From Mycobacterium malmoense (GTDB lineage Bacteria > Actinomycetota > Actinomycetes > Mycobacteriales > Mycobacteriaceae): a stretch of DNA of 64,000 bases. Under the pieces are notes generated by a model, which had not been told where the DNA came from, did not search any database, and worked only from the letters and a program-made list of their open reading frames with translations. The position numbers were made by a program, and so were the translations under genes. Where the stretch lies: assembly GCF_019645855.1 (NCBI RefSeq), contig NZ_CP080999.1:2170001-2234000 (forward strand), read 5' to 3'. Positions 7,983 through 16,880 of the stretch are shown piece by piece; position 1 is the stretch's first letter; every line of letters begins with the position of its first letter.

Positions 7983-9527
7983 TCACGGCCGCCGCCATTC
8001 CCGGCCGGTGCGGCGCAGCATTTCGAAGGACGACTCCGGGCCCCAGGTGCCGGCCTCGTAGGGATCGGGCTTACCGTGTGCCGCCCAGTTGTCGAGGACG
8101 GGATCGAGTATCTCCCAAGCCAATTCGACCTCCGCGTTAACCGGGAACAGGGATGGCTCGCCGAGCAGCACGTCGAGGATCAGCTGCTCGTAGGCCTCGG
8201 GCGATTCTTCGGCGAACGCCGATCCGTAGGAGAAGTCCATGTTGACGTCGCGGACCTCCATCGCGGTGCCCGGCACCTTGGAGCCAAATCGCAGGGTGGT
8301 CCCTTCGTCCGGCTGCACCCGGATGACCATGGCGTTGGCGCCCAGCTCGTCGGTCATTGTGGCGTCGAACGGCAGATGCGGCGCGCGTTTGAAGATCAGG
8401 GCGATTTCGGTCACCCTGCGGCCCAGGCGTTTACCCGTGCGCAGATAGAACGGCACACCCGCCCAGCGGCGGGTGTCGACCTCGAGGGTGATGGCGGCGA
8501 ACGTCTCGGTGGTCGAGTCCTTGGCGAACCCTTCCTCGTCGAGCAGCCCGACGACTTTCTCCCCACCCTGCCACCCCGCGGTGTATTGGCCCCGGCTGGT
8601 GGTCTCGTCGAGCGGCTCGGCGAGCTGCGTCGCCGACAGCACCTTGATCTTCTCGGTTTGCAGCGCGGACGGATTGAAGCTGACCGGCTCCTCCATCGCG
8701 GTCAGCGCCAGCAACTGCATCAGGTGGTTCTGGATCACGTCGCGGGCGGCGCCGATGCCGTCGTAATAGCCCGCGCGTCCGCCCAGCCCGATGTCTTCGG
8801 CCATGGTGATCTGCACGTGGTCGACGTAGTGCGCGTTCCAGATGGGGTCGAACAACTGGTTGGCGAACCGCAGCGCAAGGATGTTGCGCACCGTCTCCTT
8901 GCCCAGGTAGTGGTCGATCCGGAATACCGCCTCCTCCGGGAAGACGGCGTTGACGGCCTTGTTCAGGGCTTGCGCGCTTTCCAGGTCGTGGCCGAACGGT
9001 TTCTCGATGACCACCCGGCTCCACCTGTCGCCCTGCGGGCGGGCCAAACCGGACTTGTGCAGCTGCTCGCACACCACCGGGAAGGACCTGGGCGGGATCG
9101 CCAGGTAGAAAGCGTGGTTGCCGCCGGTGCCACGCTCGGCGTCGAGCTTTTCCAGGGCCTCGGCGAGCCGGCCAAACGAATCGTCGTCGTCGAAAGAGCC
9201 CGGCACGAACCGGAATCCCTCGGCCAGCCGCTCCCAGTTCTCCTGGCGGAACGGCGTGCGGCAGTGTTCCTTGACGGCGTGATAGACCACCTCGCCGAAA
9301 TCCTCGGTGTCCCAGTCCCGGCGGGCGAAGCCCACCAGGGAGAAGGTGGGCGGCAGCAGCCCGCGGTTGGCCAGGTCGTAGATGGCCGGCATCACCTTTT
9401 TGCGGGCCAGGTCGCCGGTGACGCCGAAAATCACCATGCCGCACGGGCCGGCGATGCGGGGGAGCCGCTTGTCCCGCTTGTCCCGCAGCGGGTTATGCCA
9501 CTGTGTGGCGGATTTGGCGGGGCTCAT
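7983..9527 (-). CDS. zwf: Glucose-6-phosphate 1-dehydrogenase
   Basis: The enzyme oxidises glucose 6-phosphate with NADP to 6-phosphogluconolactone, the entry step of the oxidative pentose-phosphate branch. The 514-residue product shows the cofactor-binding GVTGDLARKK motif near residue 35 and the active-site RIDHYLGKE signature near residue 190. The same frame stays open upstream to 10373 without a stop, but that part is antisense-frame noise inside tal. The ATG at 9527 (MSPAKSATQW) overlaps the tal stop as ATGA and matches the Zwf2 N-terminus. OpcA follows after about 50 bases. Confidence 0.96.
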   Translation of the reverse strand: MSPAKSATQWHNPLRDKRDKRLPRIAGPCGMVIFGVTGDLARKKVMPAIYDLANRGLLPPTFSLVGFARRDWDTEDFGEVVYHAVKEHCRTPFRQENWERLAEGFRFVPGSFDDDDSFGRLAEALEKLDAERGTGGNHAFYLAIPPRSFPVVCEQLHKSGLARPQGDRWSRVVIEKPFGHDLESAQALNKAVNAVFPEEAVFRIDHYLGKETVRNILALRFANQLFDPIWNAHYVDHVQITMAEDIGLGGRAGYYDGIGAARDVIQNHLMQLLALTAMEEPVSFNPSALQTEKIKVLSATQLAEPLDETTSRGQYTAGWQGGEKVVGLLDEEGFAKDSTTETFAAITLEVDTRRWAGVPFYLRTGKRLGRRVTEIALIFKRAPHLPFDATMTDELGANAMVIRVQPDEGTTLRFGSKVPGTAMEVRDVNMDFSYGSAFAEESPEAYEQLILDVLLGEPSLFPVNAEVELAWEILDPVLDNWAAHGKPDPYEAGTWGPESSFEMLRRTGREWRRP

Positions 9528-10645
9528 TTGGCGGCGGAACCCAGTTGCTTCTGAGTTTCCTCCAGCAGCTCCGTCCAGGACTCCACGAACTTGTCCACGC
9601 CTTCCTTCTCCAGCACCACGAAGACGTCGGTCAGGTCGATACCGACCTTTTGCAGCTTGTCGAAGAGCTCTTGCGCGGCCGGCCCGGTGCCGGTGACGGT
9701 GTCGCCCTTGATGACACCGTGATCGGCGACGGCGTCGATCGTCTTCTCCGGCATGGTGTTTACCGTGTTGGGCGCGACCAGCTCGGTGACGTAGAGGGTG
9801 TCGGCGTAGTCGGGATTCTTGACCCCCGTCGACGCCCACAGCGGGCGCTGCACCCGGGCGCCGTCGGCCTTGAGCGCGCGGTAGCGATCGCCGTTCTCGA
9901 AGACCTCCTGGTAGGCGGCGTAGGCCAGCCGGGCGTTGGCCACACCGGCCTGGCCGCGCAGCGCCAGCGCGTCGGCCGAGCCGATCTTCTCCAGCCGCTT
10001 GTCGACCTCGGTGTCCACCCGGGACACGAAAAACGATGCGACCGAATGAATCTTGGACACGTCGTGTCCGGCCTCGCGGGCCTTTTCCAGCCCGGCCAGG
10101 TAGGCGTCCATCACGTGCCGGTGCCGTTCGACGGAGAAGATCAGCGTGACGTTGACCGAAATCCCTTCCGCCAGAACGGCGGTGATGGCCGGAAGTCCGG
10201 CCTTGGTCGCCGGAATCTTGATGAACAGGTTCGGCCGGTCGACGATCTTCCACAGCTCGACGGCCTGCGCGATGGTCTTGTCGGTCTTCTCGGCCAGCCG
10301 CGGGTCGACCTCGATGGACACCCGGCCGTCGACCCCGTCGGAGGCCTCCCACTCGCGCGCCAGCACGTCGCACGCGGTGCGCACGTCGTCGGTGGTGACG
10401 GTGCGCACGGTGGCGTCGACGTCGGCGCCACGCTCGGCAAGCTCGGCGATCTGGCCGTCGTAGGCATGGCCCTCCGCGAACGCCTTCTGGAAGATTGACG
10501 GGTTGGTGGTCACGCCGACAACGCTTTTGGTGTCGATCAGCTCCTGTAGGTTGCCCGACTGCAGCCGCTCCCGCGACAAGTCATCCAGCCAAACGGACAC
10601 CCCGGCGGCGGATAGCGCCGCGAGGTTAGGGTTCTGACTGGTCAT
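9524..10645 (-). CDS. tal: Transaldolase
   Basis: Transaldolase moves a dihydroxyacetone unit between sugar phosphates in the non-oxidative pentose-phosphate pathway. The 373-residue length and the N-terminal GVTTNPSIFQKA motif are typical. The Schiff-base lysine is K143 in FIKIPATKAG. The frame stays open to 10654, but the ATG at 10645 (MTSQNPNL) agrees with mycobacterial Tal. It starts 15 bases after the tkt stop and overlaps zwf by four bases, so it is a middle gene of the operon. Confidence 0.96.
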   Translation of the reverse strand: MTSQNPNLAALSAAGVSVWLDDLSRERLQSGNLQELIDTKSVVGVTTNPSIFQKAFAEGHAYDGQIAELAERGADVDATVRTVTTDDVRTACDVLAREWEASDGVDGRVSIEVDPRLAEKTDKTIAQAVELWKIVDRPNLFIKIPATKAGLPAITAVLAEGISVNVTLIFSVERHRHVMDAYLAGLEKAREAGHDVSKIHSVASFFVSRVDTEVDKRLEKIGSADALALRGQAGVANARLAYAAYQEVFENGDRYRALKADGARVQRPLWASTGVKNPDYADTLYVTELVAPNTVNTMPEKTIDAVADHGVIKGDTVTGTGPAAQELFDKLQKVGIDLTDVFVVLEKEGVDKFVESWTELLEETQKQLGSAAK

Positions 10646-10660
10646 GCGAATCACCCTTTC

Positions 10661-12763
10661 TCAGTTATCCACTACCTGCTCCGCGGCGGCGGCGACGGCT
10701 TCGGCGGTAAAGCCAAACTCACGGAACAACGTCTTGTAGTCGGCGGATTCGCCGTAGTGCTCGATCGACACGATCCTGCCGGTGTCGCCGACCAGCTTGT
10801 GCCAGCACTGCGCGACCCCGGCCTCGACGGCCACCCGGGCCGACACCGACGGGGGTAGCACGCTATCGCGGTAATCCTCGGGTTGGGACTCGAACCACTC
10901 GACGCACGGCATCGACACCACCCGCGCGACAATATCCTTGTCCGCCAACAGCTTTCGCGCCTCGACCGCGAGCTGAACCTCGGAACCGGTGGCGATCAAC
11001 ACCACGTCGGGCTCTTGGTCGGTGTCCGGGCCGCCGTCGTCGCCCAGCACGTATCCGCCCCGGGCGACGCCCTCAAAGTTGGTGCCCTCCAGCACCGGCA
11101 CGCCCTGCCGGGTCAGGATCAGGCCGACCGGACCGCTGCCGTTGCCGCGGGCCAGGATCGTGCGCCAGGCGTAGGCCGTCTCGTTGGCGTCGGCCGGGCG
11201 CACCACCGAGAGGTGGGGGATGGCGCGCAGCGCCGCAAGGTGCTCGATCGGCTGATGGGTCGGGCCGTCCTCGCCGAGCCCGATCGAGTCGTGCGTCCAC
11301 ACGTAGATGGTGTCGATGTTCATCAGCGACGCCAGCCGCACCGCCGGGCGCATGTAGTCGGAGAACTGCAGGAACGTGCCGCCGTAGGCCCGGGTGGGGC
11401 CGTGCAGCACGATGCCGGACAGGATGGCGCCCATCGCGTGTTCGCGAATACCGAAGTGCAGCGTGCGCCCGTACCAGTGCGCGGTGTAGTCCTTGGTCGA
11501 AATCGACGGCGGGCCAAAGGAATCCGCGCCCTTCATGGTGGTGTTGTTGCTGCCCGCCAGGTCGGCCGAACCGCCCCACAGCTCCGGCAGCTTCGGGCCC
11601 ACCGCGGACAGCACCTCACCGGACGCGGCGCGGGTGGCCAGCGCCTTCGATCCGGGTTCCCAGTGCGGGATGTCGTCGTCCCAGCCGTCGGGCAGCCGCT
11701 GGGCGGTCAGCCGGTCCAGCAGCGCCTTGCGTTCGGGTTCGCGCTGGGCCCACGCCTCGAACCCCGGCCGCCAGCGCTCATGGGCCTCCTTGCCGCGGGC
11801 CACCAGCCCCCGGGTGTGGGTGAGGACGTCCTCGCGGACCTCGAATGTCTTGTCGGGATCGAAGCCCAGGATCCTCTTGACGGCCGCGACCTCCTCGTCG
11901 CCGAGGGCCGCGCCGTGCGCCTTGCCGGTGTTCATCAGGTTGGGCGCCGGATAGCCGATGATGGTGCGCAGCGAAATGAACGACGGCCGGTCGGTGGCGG
12001 CCCTGGCGTTGGCGATGGCCTCCTCGATGCCGACGACGTTCTCGCCGCCCTCCACCTCCTGCACGTGCCAGCCGTAGGCGCGGTAGCGGGCGGCGGTGTC
12101 CTCGCACAGCGCGATGTCGGTGTCGTCCTCGATCGAGATCTGGTTGTGGTCGTAGAACACGATGAGGTTGCCCAGCTGCTGCACGGCCGCCAGCGACGAC
12201 GCCTCGGAGGTCACGCCCTCCTCGATGTCGCCGTCGGAGGCGATCACGTAGATGAAGTGGTCGAACGGGCTGGTTCCCGGTTCGGCGTCCGGATCGAAGA
12301 GGCCGCGCTCGTAGCGCGACGCCATCGCCATCCCGACCGCCGACGCCAGGCCCTGGCCGAGCGGGCCGGTGGTGATCTCAACGCCCTTGGTGTGCCGGAA
12401 CTCCGGGTGTCCGGGGGTCTTGGATCCCCAGGTGCGCAGCGACTCGATGTCGGACAGCTCCAGGCCGAACCCGCCGAGGTAGAGCTGAATGTAGAGCGTC
12501 AGGCTGCTGTGCCCGGCCGACAACACGAACCGGTCGCGGCCCAGCCAGTGGGTGTCACTGGGGTCGTGGCGCATCACACGCTGAAACAGGGTGTAGGCCA
12601 GCGGGGCCAGGCTCATCGCCGTGCCGGGGTGGCCGTTGCCGACCTTTTGGACGGCGTCGGCGGCCAGCACCCGGGCGGTGTCGACCGCAGCCGAATCGAT
12701 CTCGGTCCAGTCGTCGGGGTGGTGTGGTTGGGTCAGCGCAGAGATCTCTTCGAGTGTGGTCAC
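10661..12763 (-). CDS. tkt: Transketolase
   Basis: This thiamine-diphosphate enzyme moves two-carbon ketol units between sugars in the non-oxidative pentose-phosphate pathway. The 700-residue product has GHPGTAMSLAPLAYTLF near residue 44 and the cofactor motif SDGDIEEGVTSEASS near residue 155. The second half carries the transketolase motif GEDGPTHQPIEHLAALR with the substrate-binding region. It is the first gene of the minus-strand operon. The 258-base gap up to ctaB at 13022 must hold divergent promoters for both operons; I could not assign their elements with confidence. Confidence 0.97.
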   Translation of the reverse strand: MTTLEEISALTQPHHPDDWTEIDSAAVDTARVLAADAVQKVGNGHPGTAMSLAPLAYTLFQRVMRHDPSDTHWLGRDRFVLSAGHSSLTLYIQLYLGGFGLELSDIESLRTWGSKTPGHPEFRHTKGVEITTGPLGQGLASAVGMAMASRYERGLFDPDAEPGTSPFDHFIYVIASDGDIEEGVTSEASSLAAVQQLGNLIVFYDHNQISIEDDTDIALCEDTAARYRAYGWHVQEVEGGENVVGIEEAIANARAATDRPSFISLRTIIGYPAPNLMNTGKAHGAALGDEEVAAVKRILGFDPDKTFEVREDVLTHTRGLVARGKEAHERWRPGFEAWAQREPERKALLDRLTAQRLPDGWDDDIPHWEPGSKALATRAASGEVLSAVGPKLPELWGGSADLAGSNNTTMKGADSFGPPSISTKDYTAHWYGRTLHFGIREHAMGAILSGIVLHGPTRAYGGTFLQFSDYMRPAVRLASLMNIDTIYVWTHDSIGLGEDGPTHQPIEHLAALRAIPHLSVVRPADANETAYAWRTILARGNGSGPVGLILTRQGVPVLEGTNFEGVARGGYVLGDDGGPDTDQEPDVVLIATGSEVQLAVEARKLLADKDIVARVVSMPCVEWFESQPEDYRDSVLPPSVSARVAVEAGVAQCWHKLVGDTGRIVSIEHYGESADYKTLFREFGFTAEAVAAAAEQVVDN

Positions 12764-13021
12764 AGACTCAGTCCTTGGGTCATCCAGCTGATAATGCTCA
12801 CCCTAATGCGGGAGTGCCGGCTCTTGCAGCGCGGAATTTTCGGATACCCGCGGCCGGCCGCTGTGAAAATTACGCGTTGGCTGCTCACGCTCTGCAGTCA
12901 GTCCCGCAATGTGGCGAAAAATCCGCCGGAACCGACCCTGCGGGCTGGCCGCCGCCGGTACGCGGTCTACCATCGTGCGTAGTAGATGCCGCGCGCCGCT
13001 GCGACCCGAGGAGTTTATTGC

Positions 13022-13975
13022 GTGAGCGTTCGCGGGCGCGTCGCGCCGAGCCAAGTACCGACCGGAATGCACGGCGGCCCGAGGGGGAGCCGGGCGATCG
13101 GTACGACGCTGGCTTACCTGGCGCTGACCAAGCCGCGGGTCATTGAGCTGCTGCTGGTCACCGCGATACCCGCCATGCTGCTCGCCCACCGCGGCAGCGT
13201 GAACCCGCTGCTGATCCTCAACACGCTGATCGGCGGGATGCTGGCCGCCGGCGGCGCCAACACGCTCAACTGCGTGGCCGACGCCGACATCGACAAGATG
13301 ATGAAGCGGACCGCGCGCCGGCCGCTGGCGCGGGCCGCGGTGCCGACGCGAAACGCCCTGGTGCTGGGGCTGGTGCTCAGCGTGGGCTCGTTCTTCTGGC
13401 TGTGGTGGACGACGAACCTGCTGTCGGGACTGCTGGCCGTCGCCACCATCGCCTTCTATGTGTTCGTCTACACGCTGCTGCTCAAGCGGCGCACGTCGCA
13501 AAACGTCGTGTGGGGCGGTGCGGCCGGCTGCATGCCGGTGATGATCGGCTGGTCGGCGGTCACCGACACGATCGGCTGGCCGGCGTTGGTGATGTTCGCG
13601 ATCATCTTCTTCTGGACGCCGCCGCACACCTGGGCCCTGGCGATGCGCTACAAGGACGACTACCAGGCGGCCGGCGTGCCGATGCTGCCGGCCGTGGCGA
13701 CCGAGCGCCAGGTCACCAAGCAGATCCTGATCTACACCTGGCTGACGGTGCTGGCCACGCTGGTGCTGGCGCTGGCCACCGGCTGGCTGTACGCGGCGGT
13801 CGCCGTGGTGGCCGGGGTGTGGTTCCTGACGATGGCCCATCAGTTGTACGCCGGCGTGCGCGCCGGTGAGCCCGTCAAGCCGCTGCGGTTGTTCCTGCAA
13901 TCCAACAACTACCTGGCGGTGGTGTTCTGCGCGCTGGCGATCGACTCGGCCAGCGCGCTACCGACCCTGTTCTGA
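13022..13975 (+). CDS. ctaB: Protohaem IX farnesyltransferase (haem O synthase)
   Basis: CtaB attaches a farnesyl group to haem B to make haem O, the precursor of haem A for cytochrome aa3 oxidase. The 317-residue membrane protein belongs to the UbiA prenyltransferase family. Its prenyl-diphosphate motif is NCVADADIDKMMKRTARRPL near residue 90, and the second acidic motif is RYKDDYQAAGVPMLP near residue 205. About eight to nine hydrophobic helices are visible. I chose the GTG at 13022 (VSVRGRVAP), which matches mycobacterial homologues, over an upstream ATG at 12986. CtaA, the next enzyme of the pathway, is encoded 4 kb away. Confidence 0.94.
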   Translation: MSVRGRVAPSQVPTGMHGGPRGSRAIGTTLAYLALTKPRVIELLLVTAIPAMLLAHRGSVNPLLILNTLIGGMLAAGGANTLNCVADADIDKMMKRTARRPLARAAVPTRNALVLGLVLSVGSFFWLWWTTNLLSGLLAVATIAFYVFVYTLLLKRRTSQNVVWGGAAGCMPVMIGWSAVTDTIGWPALVMFAIIFFWTPPHTWALAMRYKDDYQAAGVPMLPAVATERQVTKQILIYTWLTVLATLVLALATGWLYAAVAVVAGVWFLTMAHQLYAGVRAGEPVKPLRLFLQSNNYLAVVFCALAIDSASALPTLF

Positions 13976-14271
13976 CGCGATCCGTCCCCGTGAGGCCCGG
14001 GTGGGACTCACATCCGCTCTCAGAACCAGGGCGATTCAAAACTTGGCTGTTGCCCGCGCCGCGGCGGGCCAGGACGCGCATCGCCGTCGAATTCGGCACA
14101 GTCCCAACAAGTTTCGATCACGGCACCGGTGGACCCGGGGCGATCGAACGCCCGGGACGAGTCGGCCCGGCCGCTGACCCAATTTGCGATACCGCCCGTC
14201 GCGATATCGGATCTTTGTGTAATAACAATCCATTTCAACTGGTCGTCCGGCTCAGGGAAGGAGTGTCTGGC
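13976..14271. other. Intergenic region upstream of the PE/PPE unit
   Basis: These 296 bases between ctaB and the PE remnant hold no convincing gene. The composition becomes more AT-rich towards 14200-14240 (around TCTTTGTGTAATAACAATCC), which is a plausible promoter region for the PE/PPE transcript. A good ribosome-binding sequence (GGGAAGGAG, about 14255-14263) precedes the PE start at 14272. In M. tuberculosis a PE_PGRS gene occupies the interval next to ctaB; none is present here. Confidence 0.5.
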
Positions 14272-14376
14272 ATGACGTTGCGTGTCGTTCCCCAAGGCCT
14301 GGACACCTCCTGTATCGGCACAGGGGCGTTGATCACGCCCTGGGCGGGATCGTCTTATCTGGCCGCCACTGGCTGA
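14272..14376 (+). pseudogene. PE family gene remnant (N-terminus joined to a short tail)
   Basis: A 34-codon frame begins MTLRVVPQGL, the signature start of one class of PE proteins, and ends SSYLAATG. This resembles the late part of a PE domain (GASYLAGDA). A normal PE domain is about 99 residues, so some 60 residues are missing and the joining sequence does not look like a PE helix. It has a strong ribosome-binding site at about 14255-14263. Its TGA lies two bases before the PPE start at 14379, so it may now act only as a translated leader that couples ribosomes to the PPE gene. The deletion interpretation is inference from motif similarity. Confidence 0.6.
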
Positions 14377-14378
14377 CG

Positions 14379-15890
14379 ATGACCGCGCCCATCTGGATGG
14401 CTTCGCCACCAGAGGTGCATTCGGCGTTACTGAGCAGCGGTCCGGGTCCTGCGTCGTTGTTGACGGCGGCCGGAACGTGGAACTCGTTGAGTGCCGAATA
14501 TGCCTCAGCGGCAGCAGAACTCGGTGCCATACTGGCCTCGGCACAGGCCGGGGCGTGGCAGGGTCCGAGCGCGGGGTCGTATGTGGCGGCCCATGCGCCG
14601 TACCTGGCCTGGTTGGCCCAGGCGAGCGTCGGCAGCGCGGAAGCGGCCGTCCAACATGAGACGGCGGCCGCGGCCTACGGCGTCGCCTTGGCGGCCATGC
14701 CGACGCTGGCGGAGCTGGCCGCCAACCACGCTCTCCACGGGGTATTGGTGGCGACGAATTTCTTTGGCATCAACACGATTCCGATCGCGCTCAACGAAGC
14801 CGACTATGTGCGGATGTGGATTCAGGCCGCCACGACGATGGGGACCTATCAGGCGGTCGCCGGCATAGCGGTCGCGTCAACGCCGCAAACCACCGCGGCG
14901 CCGCAGATCCTCAAGTCGGACACGCAAACCCAATCCTCGGCGGCCACGAACGCGGCCGCGGACCCGCTGCAGGAGATCGAGCAAATCCTGCAGCAGGTCT
15001 TGCAGCCGATCCGAGAGATCGGGCAGCAGATCTATATCTGGTCGAGTACCCGAACCGGCGATTACGCCGGGGACATTCGGGCCTTTGTGTATGCGTTGAC
15101 CACCAATCCGGTGCAGCTCTTGCAGTCCCTGGGCACCATCACACCGGTCCAGGTCGTCGCCTACTTGTCCCTACATCCGTTTCTGGCCATTGCGATTGCG
15201 TTGGGCGCGACGTCCCCGCTGTTGTCCACGCTTTCCGGTGCGGCGGCAGCGGCCAGTGTGGCGGCGGTGGCCGCCATACCCGCTGCGGCGCCCGTCGCCG
15301 CGGCAGTGGTTGGCCCCATCGCGGCCGCGTCCCACGTGTTGCCGGCCGTCGGGGTCGCTCCCACTCTCGCCGGGTCCGTGGGCGCCGGCTCGCCCGCGAG
15401 TCCGGTGACCGCCGCAGGCACCGCCGCCGGTTCGGCACCGCCGTCGGCGCCGCCGGCTCCCGCCGCGCAGGGTTTCGTCCCCTACATAGTCGGCGGCGGG
15501 CCCGGCATCGGATTCGGGTCGGGGCACACCAGAACCGCGGCCGCCAGCGTCCGGGCACGGGCTTCGGAGCCGGACATCGCCGCCGTCGCCGCGGCCGCGG
15601 CGGCACGGCGGCGGTCACGGCGGCGGCGGAAGCAGGACGCGGTGGTGCGCGGGTACGCCGATGAATTCGCGGATTTGGACAACGACGTCGACGCCGACCC
15701 GCCGCCCGAGGTGAGGGCCTCGGATGAAAGCGCGGGACCGTTCGGGTTTACCGGAACGGTCCCGAAGGAAGGTGTGCAAGCGGCAGGGTTGACGGTGTTG
15801 GCCGGGGATGGGTTTGGTGGCGGCCCGACGGTGCCGATGGTGCCGGGCGCCTGGGTCCCCGACGAGGAGCCGCGCGGCGCGGTGGGCTAA
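14379..15890 (+). CDS. PPE family protein, PPE-PPW subfamily
   Basis: The 503-residue product begins with a PPE domain of about 180 residues. PPE is at residues 10-12, and the WQG turn of the helical hairpin is at W60. The middle is alanine-rich and hydrophobic (about residues 265-350). A basic cluster RRRSRRRRKQ lies near residue 415. The C-terminus has FGFTGTVPKE and PTVPMVPGAW, the two conserved pieces of the PPW subfamily. PPE proteins are usually secreted by type VII systems as a heterodimer with a PE partner. Here the adjacent PE gene is only a remnant, so the partner must come from elsewhere or secretion may be lost. The stop overlaps the convergent qor stop. Confidence 0.9.
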   Translation: MTAPIWMASPPEVHSALLSSGPGPASLLTAAGTWNSLSAEYASAAAELGAILASAQAGAWQGPSAGSYVAAHAPYLAWLAQASVGSAEAAVQHETAAAAYGVALAAMPTLAELAANHALHGVLVATNFFGINTIPIALNEADYVRMWIQAATTMGTYQAVAGIAVASTPQTTAAPQILKSDTQTQSSAATNAAADPLQEIEQILQQVLQPIREIGQQIYIWSSTRTGDYAGDIRAFVYALTTNPVQLLQSLGTITPVQVVAYLSLHPFLAIAIALGATSPLLSTLSGAAAAASVAAVAAIPAAAPVAAAVVGPIAAASHVLPAVGVAPTLAGSVGAGSPASPVTAAGTAAGSAPPSAPPAPAAQGFVPYIVGGGPGIGFGSGHTRTAAASVRARASEPDIAAVAAAAAARRRSRRRRKQDAVVRGYADEFADLDNDVDADPPPEVRASDESAGPFGFTGTVPKEGVQAAGLTVLAGDGFGGGPTVPMVPGAWVPDEEPRGAVG

Positions 15891-16861
15891 GGCAGCAGCA
15901 CGATCGAGCCGGCGGTCTTGCGGCCCTGCAGGTCCCGGTGGGCGCGGGCCGCTTCGGCAAGTGGATAACGTCCGCCGACCTCGACGGTGATGGCGCCGTC
16001 CGCGATCGACTCGAACAATTCCGTTGCCCGCCAGGCGAACTCGTCGCCGGTACGGATGAAGTGCACCAGCGAGGGCCGGGTCAGATACACCGAGCCGGCG
16101 GCGTTGAGGCGCTGCGGGTCGACGGGCGGGACGGGTCCGCTGGCGGCGCCGAACAGCGCCAGCGTGCCGCGGACGGCCAGGCTGGCCAGGCTGGCGTCGA
16201 AGGTCGTCGCGCCCACGCCGTCGTACACCGCCGCCACCCCGGATCCTCCGGTCAACGCCCGAACCCGCTGGCCGAACGCCGCGGCGTCGTCGGGGTAGGA
16301 GAGCACCTCGGCGGCGCCGGCCTCCCTGGACATCCGCGCCTTCTCCGGGGTGGAGACCGTGGTGATGACCCGCGCGCCCAGCAGGGCGGCCCACTGCGTC
16401 AGGATCAGGCCAACGCCGCCCGCGCCGGCGTGCACCAGCACCGCGTCGCCGCCGTGCACCGGATAGACCGACTTGACCAGGTAGTGCGCGGTCAGGCCCT
16501 TCAGCAGCACCGAAGCCGCGACATCGGACGTCACGCCGTCGGGCACCTTAGCAGTGAAAGATGCTGGGGCGGTGGAGAATTGGGCGTAGCCACCGGATGC
16601 CGTGGCGGTGACCACCCGATCGCCCTCGTGGAAGCCGTCGGCCCCCTCGCCGGTGGCGACGACGGTGCCGCACATCTCCGAGCCGAGGATGAACGGCAGC
16701 TCTCGCGGATATTGTCCGGAGCGGAAGTAGGTGTCGATGTAGTTGACGCCGATGGCCTCGGCCTTGATCAGCACCTCGCCGGGGCCGGGCGTGGGCTGTG
16801 GCACCTCGACGTAGCGCAGTACCTCGGGGCCGCCGGTTTCGCTGACTTGGATCGCGTGCAT
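15887..16861 (-). CDS. qor: Quinone oxidoreductase, zinc-independent MDR family
   Basis: This is a cytosolic NADPH-dependent enzyme of the quinone oxidoreductase / zeta-crystallin type within the medium-chain dehydrogenase superfamily. The 324-residue product has the GroES-like domain first (EAIGVNYIDTYFRSGQYPRE near residue 40). The Rossmann motif VHAGAGGVGLILTQWA follows near residue 145. No structural or catalytic zinc cysteine cluster is seen, as expected for Qor. I chose the ATG at 16861 (MHAIQVSETGG), matching Rv1454c, over an upstream one at 16918. It is divergent from the ATP-grasp-like gene with almost no intergenic space. Confidence 0.93.
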   Translation of the reverse strand: MHAIQVSETGGPEVLRYVEVPQPTPGPGEVLIKAEAIGVNYIDTYFRSGQYPRELPFILGSEMCGTVVATGEGADGFHEGDRVVTATASGGYAQFSTAPASFTAKVPDGVTSDVAASVLLKGLTAHYLVKSVYPVHGGDAVLVHAGAGGVGLILTQWAALLGARVITTVSTPEKARMSREAGAAEVLSYPDDAAAFGQRVRALTGGSGVAAVYDGVGATTFDASLASLAVRGTLALFGAASGPVPPVDPQRLNAAGSVYLTRPSLVHFIRTGDEFAWRATELFESIADGAITVEVGGRYPLAEAARAHRDLQGRKTAGSIVLLP

Positions 16862-16880
16862 GCGATTATCATGCCCGGGC

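Noticed and set aside
7983..10373. A 796-residue open frame that could look like a Zwf fusion protein
   Set aside because: The extra 280 residues lie inside tal in another frame, are arginine/glycine-rich and resemble no family. The true Zwf N-terminus begins at 9527 with a stop/start overlap.
10883..12982. A 699-residue plus-strand frame covering tkt
   Set aside because: It is antisense to the well-supported tkt gene. Its composition (His/Arg/Gly/Val runs) is typical of a high-GC shadow frame.
13990..14376. A 128-residue frame upstream of the PPE gene
   Set aside because: Only its last 34 codons (from the ATG with a ribosome site) resemble a PE protein. The first part has no domain and runs through the promoter region.
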